Source: Leucobacter komagatae (GTDB lineage: Bacteria > Actinomycetota > Actinomycetes > Actinomycetales > Microbacteriaceae). Taken from it: a stretch of DNA of 64,000 nt. The DNA is taken from positions 2,108,001 to 2,172,000 of the forward strand of contig NZ_VFON01000001.1 of the NCBI RefSeq assembly GCF_006716085.1, in the 5' to 3' direction. The translations under genes and the position numbers were made by a program. Of this stretch, positions 18,318 through 28,868 are shown one piece after another. Positions within the stretch are counted from its first letter, which is position 1. Each line of letters starts with the position of its first letter. The notes under the pieces were generated by a model. That model was not told the DNA's origin and made no database searches. It worked only from the letters and a program-made list of their open reading frames with translations.

Positions 18318-19586
18318 ATGCGAACCGCCGACCCGACTGTCCGTTCCCGCCGAGGGCGCGGCGTTCGCGTCGTCGCGTGGGCCCTCCCCGCTGCCCTGCT
18401 GCTCGGTGCCGGCGGGTACGTGTGGGCCGCCGCGAACGCACCCCTCCCCGAACCAACGCTCACGCAGGCGGCCGCCGCTGAGCCCATCACCGCACGCGCC
18501 GACGCCCCGCAGGCTGTCGTCGATGAGCGGGAGCTCCCAACCGCGATCGGCTGGCTCCACACCGACGATGTCTGGTCGAATGACGGCGGCGTCTACCCGC
18601 TCGCGAGCATCTCGAAGCTCATCACCGTGCTCGTCTGCCAGGAACGCGAGCCGCTCGCCCCGGGAGACGAAGGCCGCACCTACACCTGGAGCGCCGCCGA
18701 CCGTGACCGGCAAAACGGTTACATCGCGCTCGACGGCGTCGCCTACCCGATCCCGGTCGGAACCGAGGTCACGCTCCGCGAGATGCTCACCCTCATCTTC
18801 CTGCCCTCCGCCAACGACTTTGCGGCGGCATACGCCTACTCCGTGTTCGGCGACAACGACACGTTCGTCGCCGCCGTGCGCGACTGGGCGGAACGCAACG
18901 GCCTCGAGTCGCTCGAGATGGTCGAGCCCACGGGCATGGACGAGGGCAACCGCGCGAGCGCGGCCGACCTCGTACGGATCGCGCGGATGGCGCTGAACAA
19001 CCCGACGATCTCTGAGTTCACCGGCACCCAGTCGGCGACGATGCCCTGGGGCATCGGCGTCATCGAGAACACAAACCCCCTGCTCGGCGAGCTCCCCGGG
19101 ATGCTCGGCGTGAAGACCGGGCGCTCGGACTCCGCGGGCTTCAACTTCATCGCCGCGCAGAGCGACATGGCCGGCGAGCGCGAGGTCGTGAAGATCTCGG
19201 TGACGCTCGCGCGCCCCTCGCTGCAGGCCCGAGCGCAGTCGGGCAGGGAAATGCTCGCGGCAATCGGCGAGCTTCCCCTGCCCGTCGAGGTCGTCCGAGC
19301 GGGCGAGCAGATCGGCACGCTCACGGGCGTCGACGGCGCAACGGTCAACGTGACGGCCGCGTCGGCCGCCTCCACCACCCTGCTTCCCGGAGAAACCACC
19401 AAGCGCACCGTCGAGCTACGCGACGACGCCGCGACTGCGGAGAGCCCGGGCACGATCCGTGTGGAGGCGCCCACAGGCCCGATCGAGGTCGCCCTCAAAC
19501 GCGACGGTGAGCTCCCGGAGCCCGACCTATGGTGGCGCATCACCCATCCCAGCGAGCTCTTCGGCTGGGGAGGCCAGGCAGGCTAG
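18318..19586 (+). CDS. D-alanyl-D-alanine carboxypeptidase family protein (first of a tandem pair)
   Basis: 422 residues from MRTADPTV, with an N-terminal membrane anchor or uncleaved signal (about 17-38). All three penicillin-binding motifs are present: SISK (Ser 97, Lys 100), SAN (164-166) and KTG (266-268). It should trim the terminal D-Ala of peptidoglycan stem peptides outside the membrane. The C-terminal part (about 310-400) is beta-rich and ends in WWRITHPSELFGW, which is repeated almost identically in the next gene. It lies 55 bases upstream of its paralogue. Confidence 0.88.
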   Translation: MRTADPTVRSRRGRGVRVVAWALPAALLLGAGGYVWAAANAPLPEPTLTQAAAAEPITARADAPQAVVDERELPTAIGWLHTDDVWSNDGGVYPLASISKLITVLVCQEREPLAPGDEGRTYTWSAADRDRQNGYIALDGVAYPIPVGTEVTLREMLTLIFLPSANDFAAAYAYSVFGDNDTFVAAVRDWAERNGLESLEMVEPTGMDEGNRASAADLVRIARMALNNPTISEFTGTQSATMPWGIGVIENTNPLLGELPGMLGVKTGRSDSAGFNFIAAQSDMAGEREVVKISVTLARPSLQARAQSGREMLAAIGELPLPVEVVRAGEQIGTLTGVDGATVNVTAASAASTTLLPGETTKRTVELRDDAATAESPGTIRVEAPTGPIEVALKRDGELPEPDLWWRITHPSELFGWGGQAG

Positions 19587-19641
19587 ACACGCCCCAGGGA
19601 TCCCACAGACCAAACACTCACACCACCGAGCACGGACCGAC

Positions 19642-20862
19642 ATGCACACAGAACATCCCCCTCGGGCACACCGCGGCCGCCGCGTCGCCGGCATCACCAC
19701 CGCCATCATCGTCGCCCTCGGCGCCGGCTACGTCGCGGCCTGCGCCGCGATCCCGCTGCCCGCCCCGACGCTGCAGCTCGAGGTCCCCGCAACGCAGGTG
19801 ATCGCGGTCGATGATGCCCCGCTGCAGGAGGCCGTCGACGGGTACGACGAACCGAGCGCTGTCGGCTGGCTCGACGGCGGCACGGTCTGGTCGAACGACG
19901 AGGCCGCGCACCCGCTCGCGAGCATCACGAAGCTCGTCACCGTGCTCGTTGGCCAGGAGGCCGAACCGCTCGAACCAGGCGAGGACGGCCCGAGTTACAC
20001 CTGGACGGAGGCCGACACCGACCTTCAGGCTGCGCTCGAGGAGATCGACGGCATCGTCTTCCCCATCCCCGAGGGTACGAAGGTCACCCGCAAGCAGATG
20101 CTCACGCTCGCGCTCGTCCCGTCCGCAAACGACTTCGCGACCGCGTACGCCCACTCGATCTTCGGCGATAACGACGCGTTCGTCGCGGCCGCGGCCGACT
20201 GGGCAGAGCGCAACGGCCTCGAGTCGCTCGTCGTGAACGAGCCGAGCGGCATGGATGATGGCAACGTCGCGAGCGCGGCCGACATTGTGCGGCTCGCGGG
20301 CCTCGCCCTGTCTGATCCCGTTGTCTCGGAGATCGTTTCGATGCAGCGCGCGACGCTGCCCTGGGGCATCGGCGAGGTCGAGAACACGAACCCCCTGCTC
20401 GGCTCGATGGGCGGCGCCATCGGCGTGAAGACAGGGCACACCGATGTGGCAGGCTACAACCTCGCCGCGGCCGCAACGGGGTCATACGCCGACCGCGAGC
20501 TCACCCGCATCGCCGTCGTGCTCGGCCGCGAGACCGAGGAGGAGCGCGCCCGCGACGCCCGCGCCCTGCTCAACCGCCTCGCGGACGCGCCAGAGCGGCT
20601 CGCCGTCACGAGCGCCGGTGAGTACCTGGGAACGCTGAGCTCGGTCGACGGGCAGTTCGTCGAGCTCAGCGCCGACGAGACCGTCGACCAGGTGCTCGTG
20701 CCTGGCGAGGAGCTCACGCGCACGATTGACCCGAGCGGCGAGTCCATCACGCTGAGCGGCCCCGACGGCGCGTCGGTCGTGCCGGTCTACCGGGAGGGAT
20801 CCTTCACAGACCCAACGCTCAGGTGGCGCCTCACCCACCCGCGCGAGCTGTTCTTCAGGTAG
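19642..20862 (+). CDS. D-alanyl-D-alanine carboxypeptidase family protein (second of a tandem pair)
   Basis: 406 residues. N-terminal anchor (about 14-35), then SITK (Ser 94, Lys 97), a SAN motif in VPSANDFA and KTG in GVKTGHTD. Extensive similarity to the preceding gene (SIFGDNDAFVAA, AERNGLESL, PWGIGEVENTNPLLG, and the terminal RWRLTHPRELF) shows a tandem duplication followed by divergence. Extracytoplasmic peptidoglycan trimming is expected. The ATG at 19642 is chosen over upstream in-frame codons that lie inside the previous gene. Its end overlaps the convergent FUSC gene by 8 bases. Confidence 0.88.
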   Translation: MHTEHPPRAHRGRRVAGITTAIIVALGAGYVAACAAIPLPAPTLQLEVPATQVIAVDDAPLQEAVDGYDEPSAVGWLDGGTVWSNDEAAHPLASITKLVTVLVGQEAEPLEPGEDGPSYTWTEADTDLQAALEEIDGIVFPIPEGTKVTRKQMLTLALVPSANDFATAYAHSIFGDNDAFVAAAADWAERNGLESLVVNEPSGMDDGNVASAADIVRLAGLALSDPVVSEIVSMQRATLPWGIGEVENTNPLLGSMGGAIGVKTGHTDVAGYNLAAAATGSYADRELTRIAVVLGRETEEERARDARALLNRLADAPERLAVTSAGEYLGTLSSVDGQFVELSADETVDQVLVPGEELTRTIDPSGESITLSGPDGASVVPVYREGSFTDPTLRWRLTHPRELFFR

Positions 20863-21916
20863 CGCGCCGCTCGCGGAGCAGCCCCGAGGCCATCGCGAGC
20901 GCCGAGCCAAACGCGGTGTCAACGAAGCGCTCGATGGCGGCCGAGGTGTGGTCGGCGCTGCCGGTCGCCGCCCCCACGATGAACAGCACGAGCGGCGTGA
21001 TGAACACGAGCGCGAGCCCGTAGTTGCGCACGACGACGAGCTCGATCACGAACTGCAGCGCGGGCAAGAGCAGCACGAACGCCCACGGCACGTCGGCGAG
21101 CGGGGCAATCGCGAGGTAGACGGCGGCCCCAACGAGGGTCCCGAGGGTGCGGTGCAGGCCGCGGGCGAACGAGTGGTTTGGCACGGTGCTCAGGCCGATG
21201 ACCGCGACGCCCGCGGCGACGGTCCAATACGCCCGCGCGGGGTCGAGCCAGAGCACGCTCACGGCCGTGCCGACCGCGACCACGAGGAAGACGCGCAGCA
21301 CGAGCAGCCACTCGCCGCGTCCGAGCCACGGGCCGGGCAGGATCTCGCGCAGCGGGCGGGCGGGCACCCGCCGCTCCGCCGCGCGGGCGAGGGGCGCGAG
21401 CGCGACGAGGTAGGAGAAGGCGAGGCCGCAGGAGAGCGCGGCGAGGAGCGCGAGCGGCTCAACCCCGCGCGCGCCATCGCGCACGGCCGTGATCTGCCCT
21501 GCGAGCCCGTACACGAGCACGAAGAACACTGGGCCGGGCGGGCCAACCCGGTACGCGTAGGCGAACGCGCTCGCGAGCACGGCGACGACAACGAGACCAA
21601 CCGCGCTCAGCCACGCCAGCGGCGCTAGTACGGCGCCTGCTCCGGCGCACGCGAGCAGCACCGCCCCAACCACGGGCAGCGCCCGCGCGCGCTCCCTCGC
21701 GGGGTTCCCGGCGAAGAACAGCGCGAGGAAAGCGCCTGCGCTCACCTGCAGCCCGAGGTCGGGCCTGCCGCCGAGCGTCAGGAGGGCGAGCGGAACGCCC
21801 ATCGACAGCGCCGCGCGCAGCGCGATCCAGTGTCTGCGGCCCGGCCCGGGCGCGAGCACGAAGAGGCTGCGGAGTGCGGCGGTGAGCACGTGCCCTGCGC
21901 CGCGCGGCTCGCTCAT
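20855..21916 (-). CDS. FUSC-family membrane protein
   Basis: 353 residues with two clusters of membrane helices separated by a cytoplasmic stretch (about 170-200), the arrangement of fusaric-acid-resistance/aromatic-acid exporter (FUSC/ArAE) proteins. The second block contains NHSFARGLHRTLGTLVGAA, the most conserved FUSC segment. It probably exports aromatic or other weak acids. Single gene, with ATG start. Confidence 0.75.
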   Translation of the reverse strand: MSEPRGAGHVLTAALRSLFVLAPGPGRRHWIALRAALSMGVPLALLTLGGRPDLGLQVSAGAFLALFFAGNPARERARALPVVGAVLLACAGAGAVLAPLAWLSAVGLVVVAVLASAFAYAYRVGPPGPVFFVLVYGLAGQITAVRDGARGVEPLALLAALSCGLAFSYLVALAPLARAAERRVPARPLREILPGPWLGRGEWLLVLRVFLVVAVGTAVSVLWLDPARAYWTVAAGVAVIGLSTVPNHSFARGLHRTLGTLVGAAVYLAIAPLADVPWAFVLLLPALQFVIELVVVRNYGLALVFITPLVLFIVGAATGSADHTSAAIERFVDTAFGSALAMASGLLRERRAT

Positions 21917-21960
21917 TCGTCCCTCCGGTTCTCCTTCCGGGGGCCAGACACTCGCCTCAG

Positions 21961-23211
21961 TCAGGCGACAAGCGCCCCCGAAGCTAGCCTAGCGATCACG
22001 CCCGTGAGGTGGTCGACGCCCGCGACGAGGTCTTCGTCGCGCGTGTACTCGTTGAGGTTGTGCGAGACACCATCAACGCTCGGCACGAAGAGCATGACGG
22101 TCGGCACGAGATCCTTCATGTTCGTCGAATCGTGGCCCGCCACGGTCATCACCCGGTCGTGCGTGAGGCCGAGATCCTCCGCGACCTCGCGCGCGAGCGC
22201 GACGCCGTTCTCAGGGTACGGGTTCTGATCCCAGCTGTGCTCGGCGACGATCTCGATCTCGACGCGATCCTCGCGCTGCACGCGCTCGATGACGGCCATG
22301 AGCCGCTCGTGCGCCTCGCGGATGACCTCGGCACTCGGCGAGCGGAGGTCGAGCAGCAGCCGCACGTCGCTCGCAACGACGACGGGCGAGTTCGGGTACA
22401 CCGTGAGCTCGCCGCACGCGGTGTGCAGTGCCTCCGGCTCAAACTCGTCGACGAGCTCGCGCGCGGCGACGACGAGGCGGGCCGCGCCGAGCAGCGCGTC
22501 ACGGCGGTCGGCCATGAGCGTCGAGCCCGAGTGCGCCTGCTCACCCTTCACGCGGAAGTCGTACTTGTGGGCTGCCCAGGTGGCGTTCACGAGGCCGATG
22601 GTGACCCCGTCTTCCTCCATGCTGCGGCCCTGCTGCACGTGGATCTCAGCGTAGGAAGCAACGTCGAGACCCGCGAGGTCGCCGCGCTCTCCGATCGCGT
22701 CGAGTGCGTCGCGCACCGTGATCCCCTTCGGATCTTCCGTCGCGAGCGCCTCGTCGAGCGTGAGCTTGTCGGTGAAGACACTCGAGCCCATCATCGAGGG
22801 CTTGAAGCGCGAGCCCTCCTCGTTGAACCAGTTCACGACCGCGAGGTTGAACTTGGCGTTTTCGGGGTTCGCGCGCAGCTCGTCGGCGACGCGGAAGCAG
22901 GCGTGGGCCGAGGCCATGACGCCGTACGCGCCGTCGAAGCGGCCCGCGGTCGGCTGCGAGTCCATGTGCGAGCCCGTGAGCACGTAGGGGGCTCCCGGCA
23001 CGAGCTCGAGGAGCCCGAACTGGTTGCCGATCGCGTCGCGCTTGACGGTGAAGCCGCGCGACTCGAGCAGCTCGGCGAACCACTTGCGCTGCTCGCCGTC
23101 GGCGGCGCTCGCGGCCTGCCGCTCGACGCCGTTCGTACCCTCGACCGCGCCGAAGCGCGAGTGAATCGCCCAGTCGGCGAGGAACGATTCGTGTGCAGTC
23201 TGTTCAGTCAC
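21961..23211 (-). CDS. M20-family Zn-dependent hydrolase (hydantoinase/carbamoylase type)
   Basis: 416 residues. Metal ligands of the AllC/N-carbamoyl-amino-acid hydrolase group are all present: His and Asp in TGSHMDSQPTAGRFDG, the Glu pair in NWFNEEGSRF, His in AEIHVQQG and the late His in GVSHNLNEYT. It should hydrolyse an N-carbamoyl or ureido group, releasing ammonia and CO2 plus an amine. It is the last gene of the operon, 20 bases after the ThDP enzyme. GTG start. Confidence 0.88.
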   Translation of the reverse strand: MTEQTAHESFLADWAIHSRFGAVEGTNGVERQAASAADGEQRKWFAELLESRGFTVKRDAIGNQFGLLELVPGAPYVLTGSHMDSQPTAGRFDGAYGVMASAHACFRVADELRANPENAKFNLAVVNWFNEEGSRFKPSMMGSSVFTDKLTLDEALATEDPKGITVRDALDAIGERGDLAGLDVASYAEIHVQQGRSMEEDGVTIGLVNATWAAHKYDFRVKGEQAHSGSTLMADRRDALLGAARLVVAARELVDEFEPEALHTACGELTVYPNSPVVVASDVRLLLDLRSPSAEVIREAHERLMAVIERVQREDRVEIEIVAEHSWDQNPYPENGVALAREVAEDLGLTHDRVMTVAGHDSTNMKDLVPTVMLFVPSVDGVSHNLNEYTRDEDLVAGVDHLTGVIARLASGALVA

Positions 23212-23231
23212 TGTCTGTCCTTTCGAATCGC

Positions 23232-24926
23232 TCAGTCGCGGGCGATGCCGGTTGCGGGGACGTCGCTCGAGGCGGGCGGCATCACGGTGTCGGGGATGAG
23301 CACGTGGATGAGCGCGGGGGCGTCAGCCGCGAGCGCGCGATCGAGCGCGGGGCCGAACTCCTCGGTGCGCTCGACGCGCTCGCCGTGCCCACCGAACGAA
23401 CGCATCCAGTCGGCGAAGTCGGGGTTCGCCATCCGGGTGCCCGAGCGGCGCCCCGGGTAGTGGTTCTCCTGGTGCTGCACGATCGTGCCGTAGATCTCGT
23501 TGTCGATGACGATGACGAGGGGCTTCGCGCCGTGCGCGACTGCGGTCGCGATCTCCTGGCCGTTCATGAGGAAGTCGCCGTCGCCGCAGACCGCGACAAC
23601 GTTGCGCTCGGGGAAGATGAGCGAGCCGGCGACTGCAGCGGGGACCGCGAGGCCCATCGCGCCGTTGCGGGCACCGACGAGGCTCGCCGGGGCGAGGTGC
23701 TTCACGAAGCGGTGCGCCCAGATCGTCGCGTTCCCCGCGCCGAACGTGAGCACGGCCTGGCCCGCGAGGCGGTCGTCGAGCTCGCCGAAGGCGACGCCCA
23801 AGTCCATCTGCTGCACGACGCCGTCGATCGACGCGTCGGGGCGGTGGGCCTCGGTCGCGAGCTGCGCCTGGGCGCGGCCGGCCATCCAGGCGTCGTCGCG
23901 GCCACCTCGGGCAGCACTCGCGTCGACGCCCGTGAGCGCCGCCACGAACGTCGCGGGGGTTGCGAGCACGTGCTGGTCGGTGCGGCCGGAGTGCATCGTC
24001 GCGTCTGGGTCGGCGGTAACGAGCACCGTCTCGGCGTCGAAGCCCTGCGTGTAGCCGTCGCTCAGTACGTCAGCGCGGCCGCAGCCGACGAAGACGAGCA
24101 CGTCGGCGTTGATGTAGCCCTCGGCGACGGCGTCGGTGCGGCCGTAGCCGAGCCAGCCAGCCCATGCCCCACCCGCGTGCGGCACCGCGTCGTACGCGCG
24201 CCAGTCGCAGAAGACGGGCACGCCGGCGGCCTCGGCGAAGGCCATGAGCTCAGCGCCCTGGCCGTCGTGCCAGCCGTCGCCGCCCACGACGATCGCGGGG
24301 CGCTCAGCCTTCGCGAGCCGCCCGACGAGCGCGTCAATCTCCGTGGGGTGCGGAGCCGGTGCGGGGGGAGCGACCGGAAGCGCGACTGAGGGGGCAGCCG
24401 GCAGCACGAGCACGTCTTCGGGGAGGCCGATAACGACGGGGCCCGGGCGGCCCGAGGCCGCGATCCGCATCGCCTCGGCGACGAGCTCGCCTGCCCTGTC
24501 GGGGTTGTCGATCGTCATGACGCGCTTCGCGGTCGACCCGAACCAGCCTGTGAGCGAGAACTCCTGGAACGCGTCGCGCTCGCGGTCGTTCACGGGCACG
24601 AGGCCGACGAACAGCACAAGCGGCGTCGCATCCTGGTAGGCCGTGTGCACGGCGATCATCGCGTTCGCGGCGCCGGGGCCGCGCGTGACCATCGCGATGC
24701 CTGGCCGGCCCGTGAGGCGGCCCTCGGCGAGCGCCATGAAGCCGGCGCCACCCTCCTGACGGCAGACCACCGTCTCGACGCCCGAGTCGTGCAGGCCGTC
24801 GAGCACGTCGAGGTAGCTCTCGCCGGGCACCGCGTACACGCGCTCGATGCCGTGCGCCTCAAGCGTGCGGACGATGAGGTGCCCTGCCGAGTGCGGTGCT
24901 GCGTCAGGTGCGTGCTGCGTGGTCAT
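23232..24926 (-). CDS. Thiamine-diphosphate-dependent enzyme, acetolactate-synthase-like
   Basis: 564 residues with the three ThDP domains: N-terminal pyrimidine-binding (AHGIERVYAVPGESYLDVLD; the catalytic Glu kept in VVCRQEGGAGFMA), central (about 205-335), and C-terminal pyrophosphate-binding with GDGDFLMNGQEIATA and the trailing DN. The retained Glu argues against glyoxylate carboligase, which lacks it. It could be a decarboxylase, carboligase or C-C hydrolase acting on a 2-oxoacid from the pathway. ATG 24926 fits the family start; the frame is open further upstream but the extra residues are Arg/Ser-rich. Confidence 0.85.
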   Translation of the reverse strand: MTTQHAPDAAPHSAGHLIVRTLEAHGIERVYAVPGESYLDVLDGLHDSGVETVVCRQEGGAGFMALAEGRLTGRPGIAMVTRGPGAANAMIAVHTAYQDATPLVLFVGLVPVNDRERDAFQEFSLTGWFGSTAKRVMTIDNPDRAGELVAEAMRIAASGRPGPVVIGLPEDVLVLPAAPSVALPVAPPAPAPHPTEIDALVGRLAKAERPAIVVGGDGWHDGQGAELMAFAEAAGVPVFCDWRAYDAVPHAGGAWAGWLGYGRTDAVAEGYINADVLVFVGCGRADVLSDGYTQGFDAETVLVTADPDATMHSGRTDQHVLATPATFVAALTGVDASAARGGRDDAWMAGRAQAQLATEAHRPDASIDGVVQQMDLGVAFGELDDRLAGQAVLTFGAGNATIWAHRFVKHLAPASLVGARNGAMGLAVPAAVAGSLIFPERNVVAVCGDGDFLMNGQEIATAVAHGAKPLVIVIDNEIYGTIVQHQENHYPGRRSGTRMANPDFADWMRSFGGHGERVERTEEFGPALDRALAADAPALIHVLIPDTVMPPASSDVPATGIARD

Positions 24927-25017
24927 GGTCTCTCCTTGTGAAGCGGTGCGACGCGTCGTCGCGGAATTCGAACGGTTGGTCGGCGGGGCCGGGCGCGGGG
25001 CTAGGCGTCGGGGCGGA

Positions 25018-25662
25018 TCAGTCGGTGCCCGTGGCGAGGATCGCCGAGAGCGGCTCCCCCGAGGCGATGCGCGCGACGAGCGCTGGCTCAGCGGCGTCGG
25101 ACGCGAGGGCGGCGTCGAGGACACCGTCGCCCGGGCCCTCGGGCGGCAGGATCAGGATCCCCTGGGCGTCGCCCAGCACGAGGTCTCCCGGGCGCACAGA
25201 AACACCGGCAACCTCGATCGCCCGATCCAGCGCGCCGTCGGCCTCGCCCGCGAGGGCGCCCGAGCGCTTGGTCGTGCGGGAGGTGAGGCCCGTCGCGAAG
25301 ACGGGGAGGCGGTCCTGCAGCTCGCGCAGCGCGGCCTGGTCGGTGACCGGGCCGTCGACGACGATGCCCGCCGCGCCCTGCGCGATCGCGGCGTGGGCGG
25401 TGACCGCGCCGACCGGGGCGTGCCCGCGACCCGCCACGCGGATCACGAGCACGTCGCCCGGTTCAAGCGCGAGCAGCGCGCGGTTCACGGCGAACGCGTC
25501 GGGCTCGGTGAGATCGAGCGTGCGGGCCCGCCCCACGAGCTGGGGGCCGCTGTTCATCGGGCGGAGATCCTGATCGCAGAATCCCTCCTCGAGGAAGTGC
25601 CCGAGCGTCGGGATCTCGACGCTTCGAAGCGCCGCGATCAGTTCATCGGTGGATCGACTCAT
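25018..25662 (-). CDS. RraA-like protein (4-hydroxy-4-methyl-2-oxoglutarate aldolase/oxaloacetate decarboxylase fold)
   Basis: 214 residues from MSRSTDEL. It has the RraA/HMG-aldolase core, including APVGAVTAHAAIAQGAAGIVVDGPVTD and VRPGDLVLGDAQGILILP. In catabolic operons such proteins are divalent-metal class II pyruvate aldolases or oxaloacetate decarboxylases rather than RNase E regulators. The start overlaps the RidA stop by 4 bases. The gap to the ThDP gene downstream is 91 bases. Confidence 0.8.
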   Translation of the reverse strand: MSRSTDELIAALRSVEIPTLGHFLEEGFCDQDLRPMNSGPQLVGRARTLDLTEPDAFAVNRALLALEPGDVLVIRVAGRGHAPVGAVTAHAAIAQGAAGIVVDGPVTDQAALRELQDRLPVFATGLTSRTTKRSGALAGEADGALDRAIEVAGVSVRPGDLVLGDAQGILILPPEGPGDGVLDAALASDAAEPALVARIASGEPLSAILATGTD

Positions 25663-26045
25663 TCGGATGCCTCCTCGCGCACGACGGCGACGCACTCAAT
25701 CTCGAACGGGATGTCCCAGATGTCGACGCACACGGTCGTGCGCGCCGGCTTCGCCTCGCCAAAGTACTCGGCGTAGATCCGGTTGAACGGGTCCCGCTGT
25801 TCGGGGGCCGTGAGGTAGGCGTTCACCTTCACCACGAGATCGAGGCCGGAGCCGGCGGTCTCGAGCACTGAGCGGAGGTTCTCGACGCACACACGCACCT
25901 GATCCTCGAACGCCGCGGGCGCGGTGCCGTCCGCGTGGAACGGCACCTGCCCGGTCGTGAACACGAACCCGTTCGCGACGACCGCCTGCGAGTAGGGTCC
26001 GATCGCCGGGGCGAGCCCCGGCGCCGAGTCGATCCGCCGAATCAA
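25659..26045 (-). CDS. RidA/YjgF-family imine deaminase
   Basis: 128 residues. Family blocks are present: GPYSQAVVANGFVFTTGQV, and the C-terminal ARTTVCVDIWDIPFEIECVAVV, with the Arg that binds the substrate carboxylate and the following Glu. RidA proteins hydrolyse reactive enamines or imines to oxoacids and ammonia. No ATG fits; a TTG at 26045 overlaps the transporter stop as TTGA, giving a coupled start with the expected N-terminus (IRRIDSAPGLAPAIG). Confidence 0.85.
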   Translation of the reverse strand: MIRRIDSAPGLAPAIGPYSQAVVANGFVFTTGQVPFHADGTAPAAFEDQVRVCVENLRSVLETAGSGLDLVVKVNAYLTAPEQRDPFNRIYAEYFGEAKPARTTVCVDIWDIPFEIECVAVVREEASE

Positions 26046-27394
26046 TGGTCGACCGAGATTGCCGTGGTCGCGCCGACGCGGTCGATGTCGCGCTTGTGGT
26101 TGTCGCTCAGCAGGAACAGCGCGACGAACGACAGCGCCGCGGCGGCGGCGATGTACCAGGCGATCGAGTCGCTCTGACCGGTAAGGTCGAGCAGCCACAC
26201 GGTGACCGCGGGGGTGATCGCCGAGCCCAGCAGGCCGGAGAGCATGTACGCGATCGAGAGCCCCGAGTAGCGCACCTTCGAGCCGAACAGCTCAGCGAGG
26301 AACGTCGCGATCGGGCCGTAGTTCGCCGAGAACGCGACCATCATCAGGCCGTACGCGAGGAACAGGGCGCCCGTGTTGCCGGTGTTGATGAGCCAGAAGA
26401 ACGGGAACGCGAGAAGTGCCTCGGCGGCGATGCCCGCGGCGATGATCGGCTTGCGGCCGTACTTATCGGAGAGCCTGCCGAAGAACGGGATGAGGAACAG
26501 GCCGAGGAGGCAAGCGATGAGCACAACCCACAGCATGAGGTTTGCCGAGAAGCCCTTCTCGCTCGTACCGTAGTTCATGCCCGAGGCGACCATGAGGGTG
26601 AAAGTGGAGCCTGTCGAGAGGGTCGCGATGCCGCCGAGCACAACCTGCTTCCAGTAGTGCTTCATGAGGTACGCAAACGGCAGCTTGGCCTTCGCGCCCT
26701 GCTCGCGGACCTGCTGGAAGCTCGGGGTCTCTTCGATGTTCAGGCGAATGTAGATGCCGACAGCAACGAGCAGGATCGAGGCGATGAACGGAACGCGCCA
26801 GCCCCACGAGATGAGCGCCTCCTGCGACACCGAGGCGGTGACGATGAGGAACGCGACGTTCGCGAGCAGCGTGCCGAACGGAACGCCGACCTGCACGAGC
26901 GAGCCGTACCAGCCGCGCTTATTCTCGGGTGCGTGCTCAACGGTCATGAGCACCGCGCCACCCCACTCGCCGCCGAGCGCGAGGCCCTGGATGATGCGGA
27001 GCGTCAGCAGGATGAAGGGCGCCGCGATGCCGATCGTGTTGTAGTCGGGCACGAGGCCGATTGCGAGGGTCGCCGCGCCCATCGTGAGGAGCGAGACGAG
27101 CAGCATCGACTTGCGGCCGAGGCGGTCACCGAAGTGGCCGAACAGGATCGCGCCGACGGTGCGCGCGACGTACGCAGCCGCGAACGTCAGGAACGACAGG
27201 ATCGTGCCGACGGCCGGGGGCAGGTCGGGGAAGAAGACCTGGTTGAAGACGAGGGCCGAGGCCGTTCCGAACAGGAACAGGTCGTACCACTCAACAGTCG
27301 TTCCGATGACGCTCGCCGTGGCGATCTTCCGCATCTTGGACTGGTCAAGGCGTGCGTTTGGGACAGCCTCGTCCGTAGCTAGCTGTGCAGTCAT
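26042..27394 (-). CDS. MFS transporter, metabolite:H+ symporter (MHS) family
   Basis: 450 residues, 12 predicted membrane segments. The opening KIATASVIGTTVEWYDLFLFG and the loop GHFGDRLGRKSML are diagnostic for the MHS group (shikimate, citrate, proline/betaine-type symporters). It is first in the operon and probably imports the compound degraded by the following enzymes. Start ATG at 27394 has a GGAGGAAACA ribosome binding site. Divergent from the PucR-type regulator. Confidence 0.9.
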   Translation of the reverse strand: MTAQLATDEAVPNARLDQSKMRKIATASVIGTTVEWYDLFLFGTASALVFNQVFFPDLPPAVGTILSFLTFAAAYVARTVGAILFGHFGDRLGRKSMLLVSLLTMGAATLAIGLVPDYNTIGIAAPFILLTLRIIQGLALGGEWGGAVLMTVEHAPENKRGWYGSLVQVGVPFGTLLANVAFLIVTASVSQEALISWGWRVPFIASILLVAVGIYIRLNIEETPSFQQVREQGAKAKLPFAYLMKHYWKQVVLGGIATLSTGSTFTLMVASGMNYGTSEKGFSANLMLWVVLIACLLGLFLIPFFGRLSDKYGRKPIIAAGIAAEALLAFPFFWLINTGNTGALFLAYGLMMVAFSANYGPIATFLAELFGSKVRYSGLSIAYMLSGLLGSAITPAVTVWLLDLTGQSDSIAWYIAAAAALSFVALFLLSDNHKRDIDRVGATTAISVDH

Positions 27395-27502
27395 TGTTTC
27401 CTCCATGGAATACGAGTTGGGCACGTCGCTGGCCCACCTATCAACGTTCGCTTGTTCCCGCGAATGCGGCAATCGACATTCGCACACGGTTGACCCCGCA
27501 GA

Positions 27503-27535
27503 TTATGCATCTGCACATCCTTGATCGGTTATGCA
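27503..27535. promoter_or_regulatory. Repeated TTATGCA motif in divergent promoter region
   Basis: The 212-base gap between the MHS transporter and the PucR-type regulator is AT-rich at its regulator-proximal end. It contains TTATGCA twice (27503-27509 and 27529-27535), 26 bases apart. This is a candidate regulator site or overlapping promoter element; the assignment is tentative. Confidence 0.3.
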
Positions 27536-27606
27536 CCCGAATTCGCCGTTTCGAGTGTGTAAAAATTCAATACTATGGGAGTGAGCACTTCCGAGGGAGG
27601 AACCGA

Positions 27607-28806
<1,200 letters not shown>

Positions 28807-28868
28807 ATCGGCCTTGAGAGTGGCCCCGTCTCAGGTGTTTCGCGGCCCGCTTTCTCTACGCTGAAGCC

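Noticed and set aside
23232..24926. Naming the ThDP enzyme glyoxylate carboligase
   Set aside because: Glyoxylate carboligase lacks the conserved catalytic Glu, which is present here (RQEGGAG).
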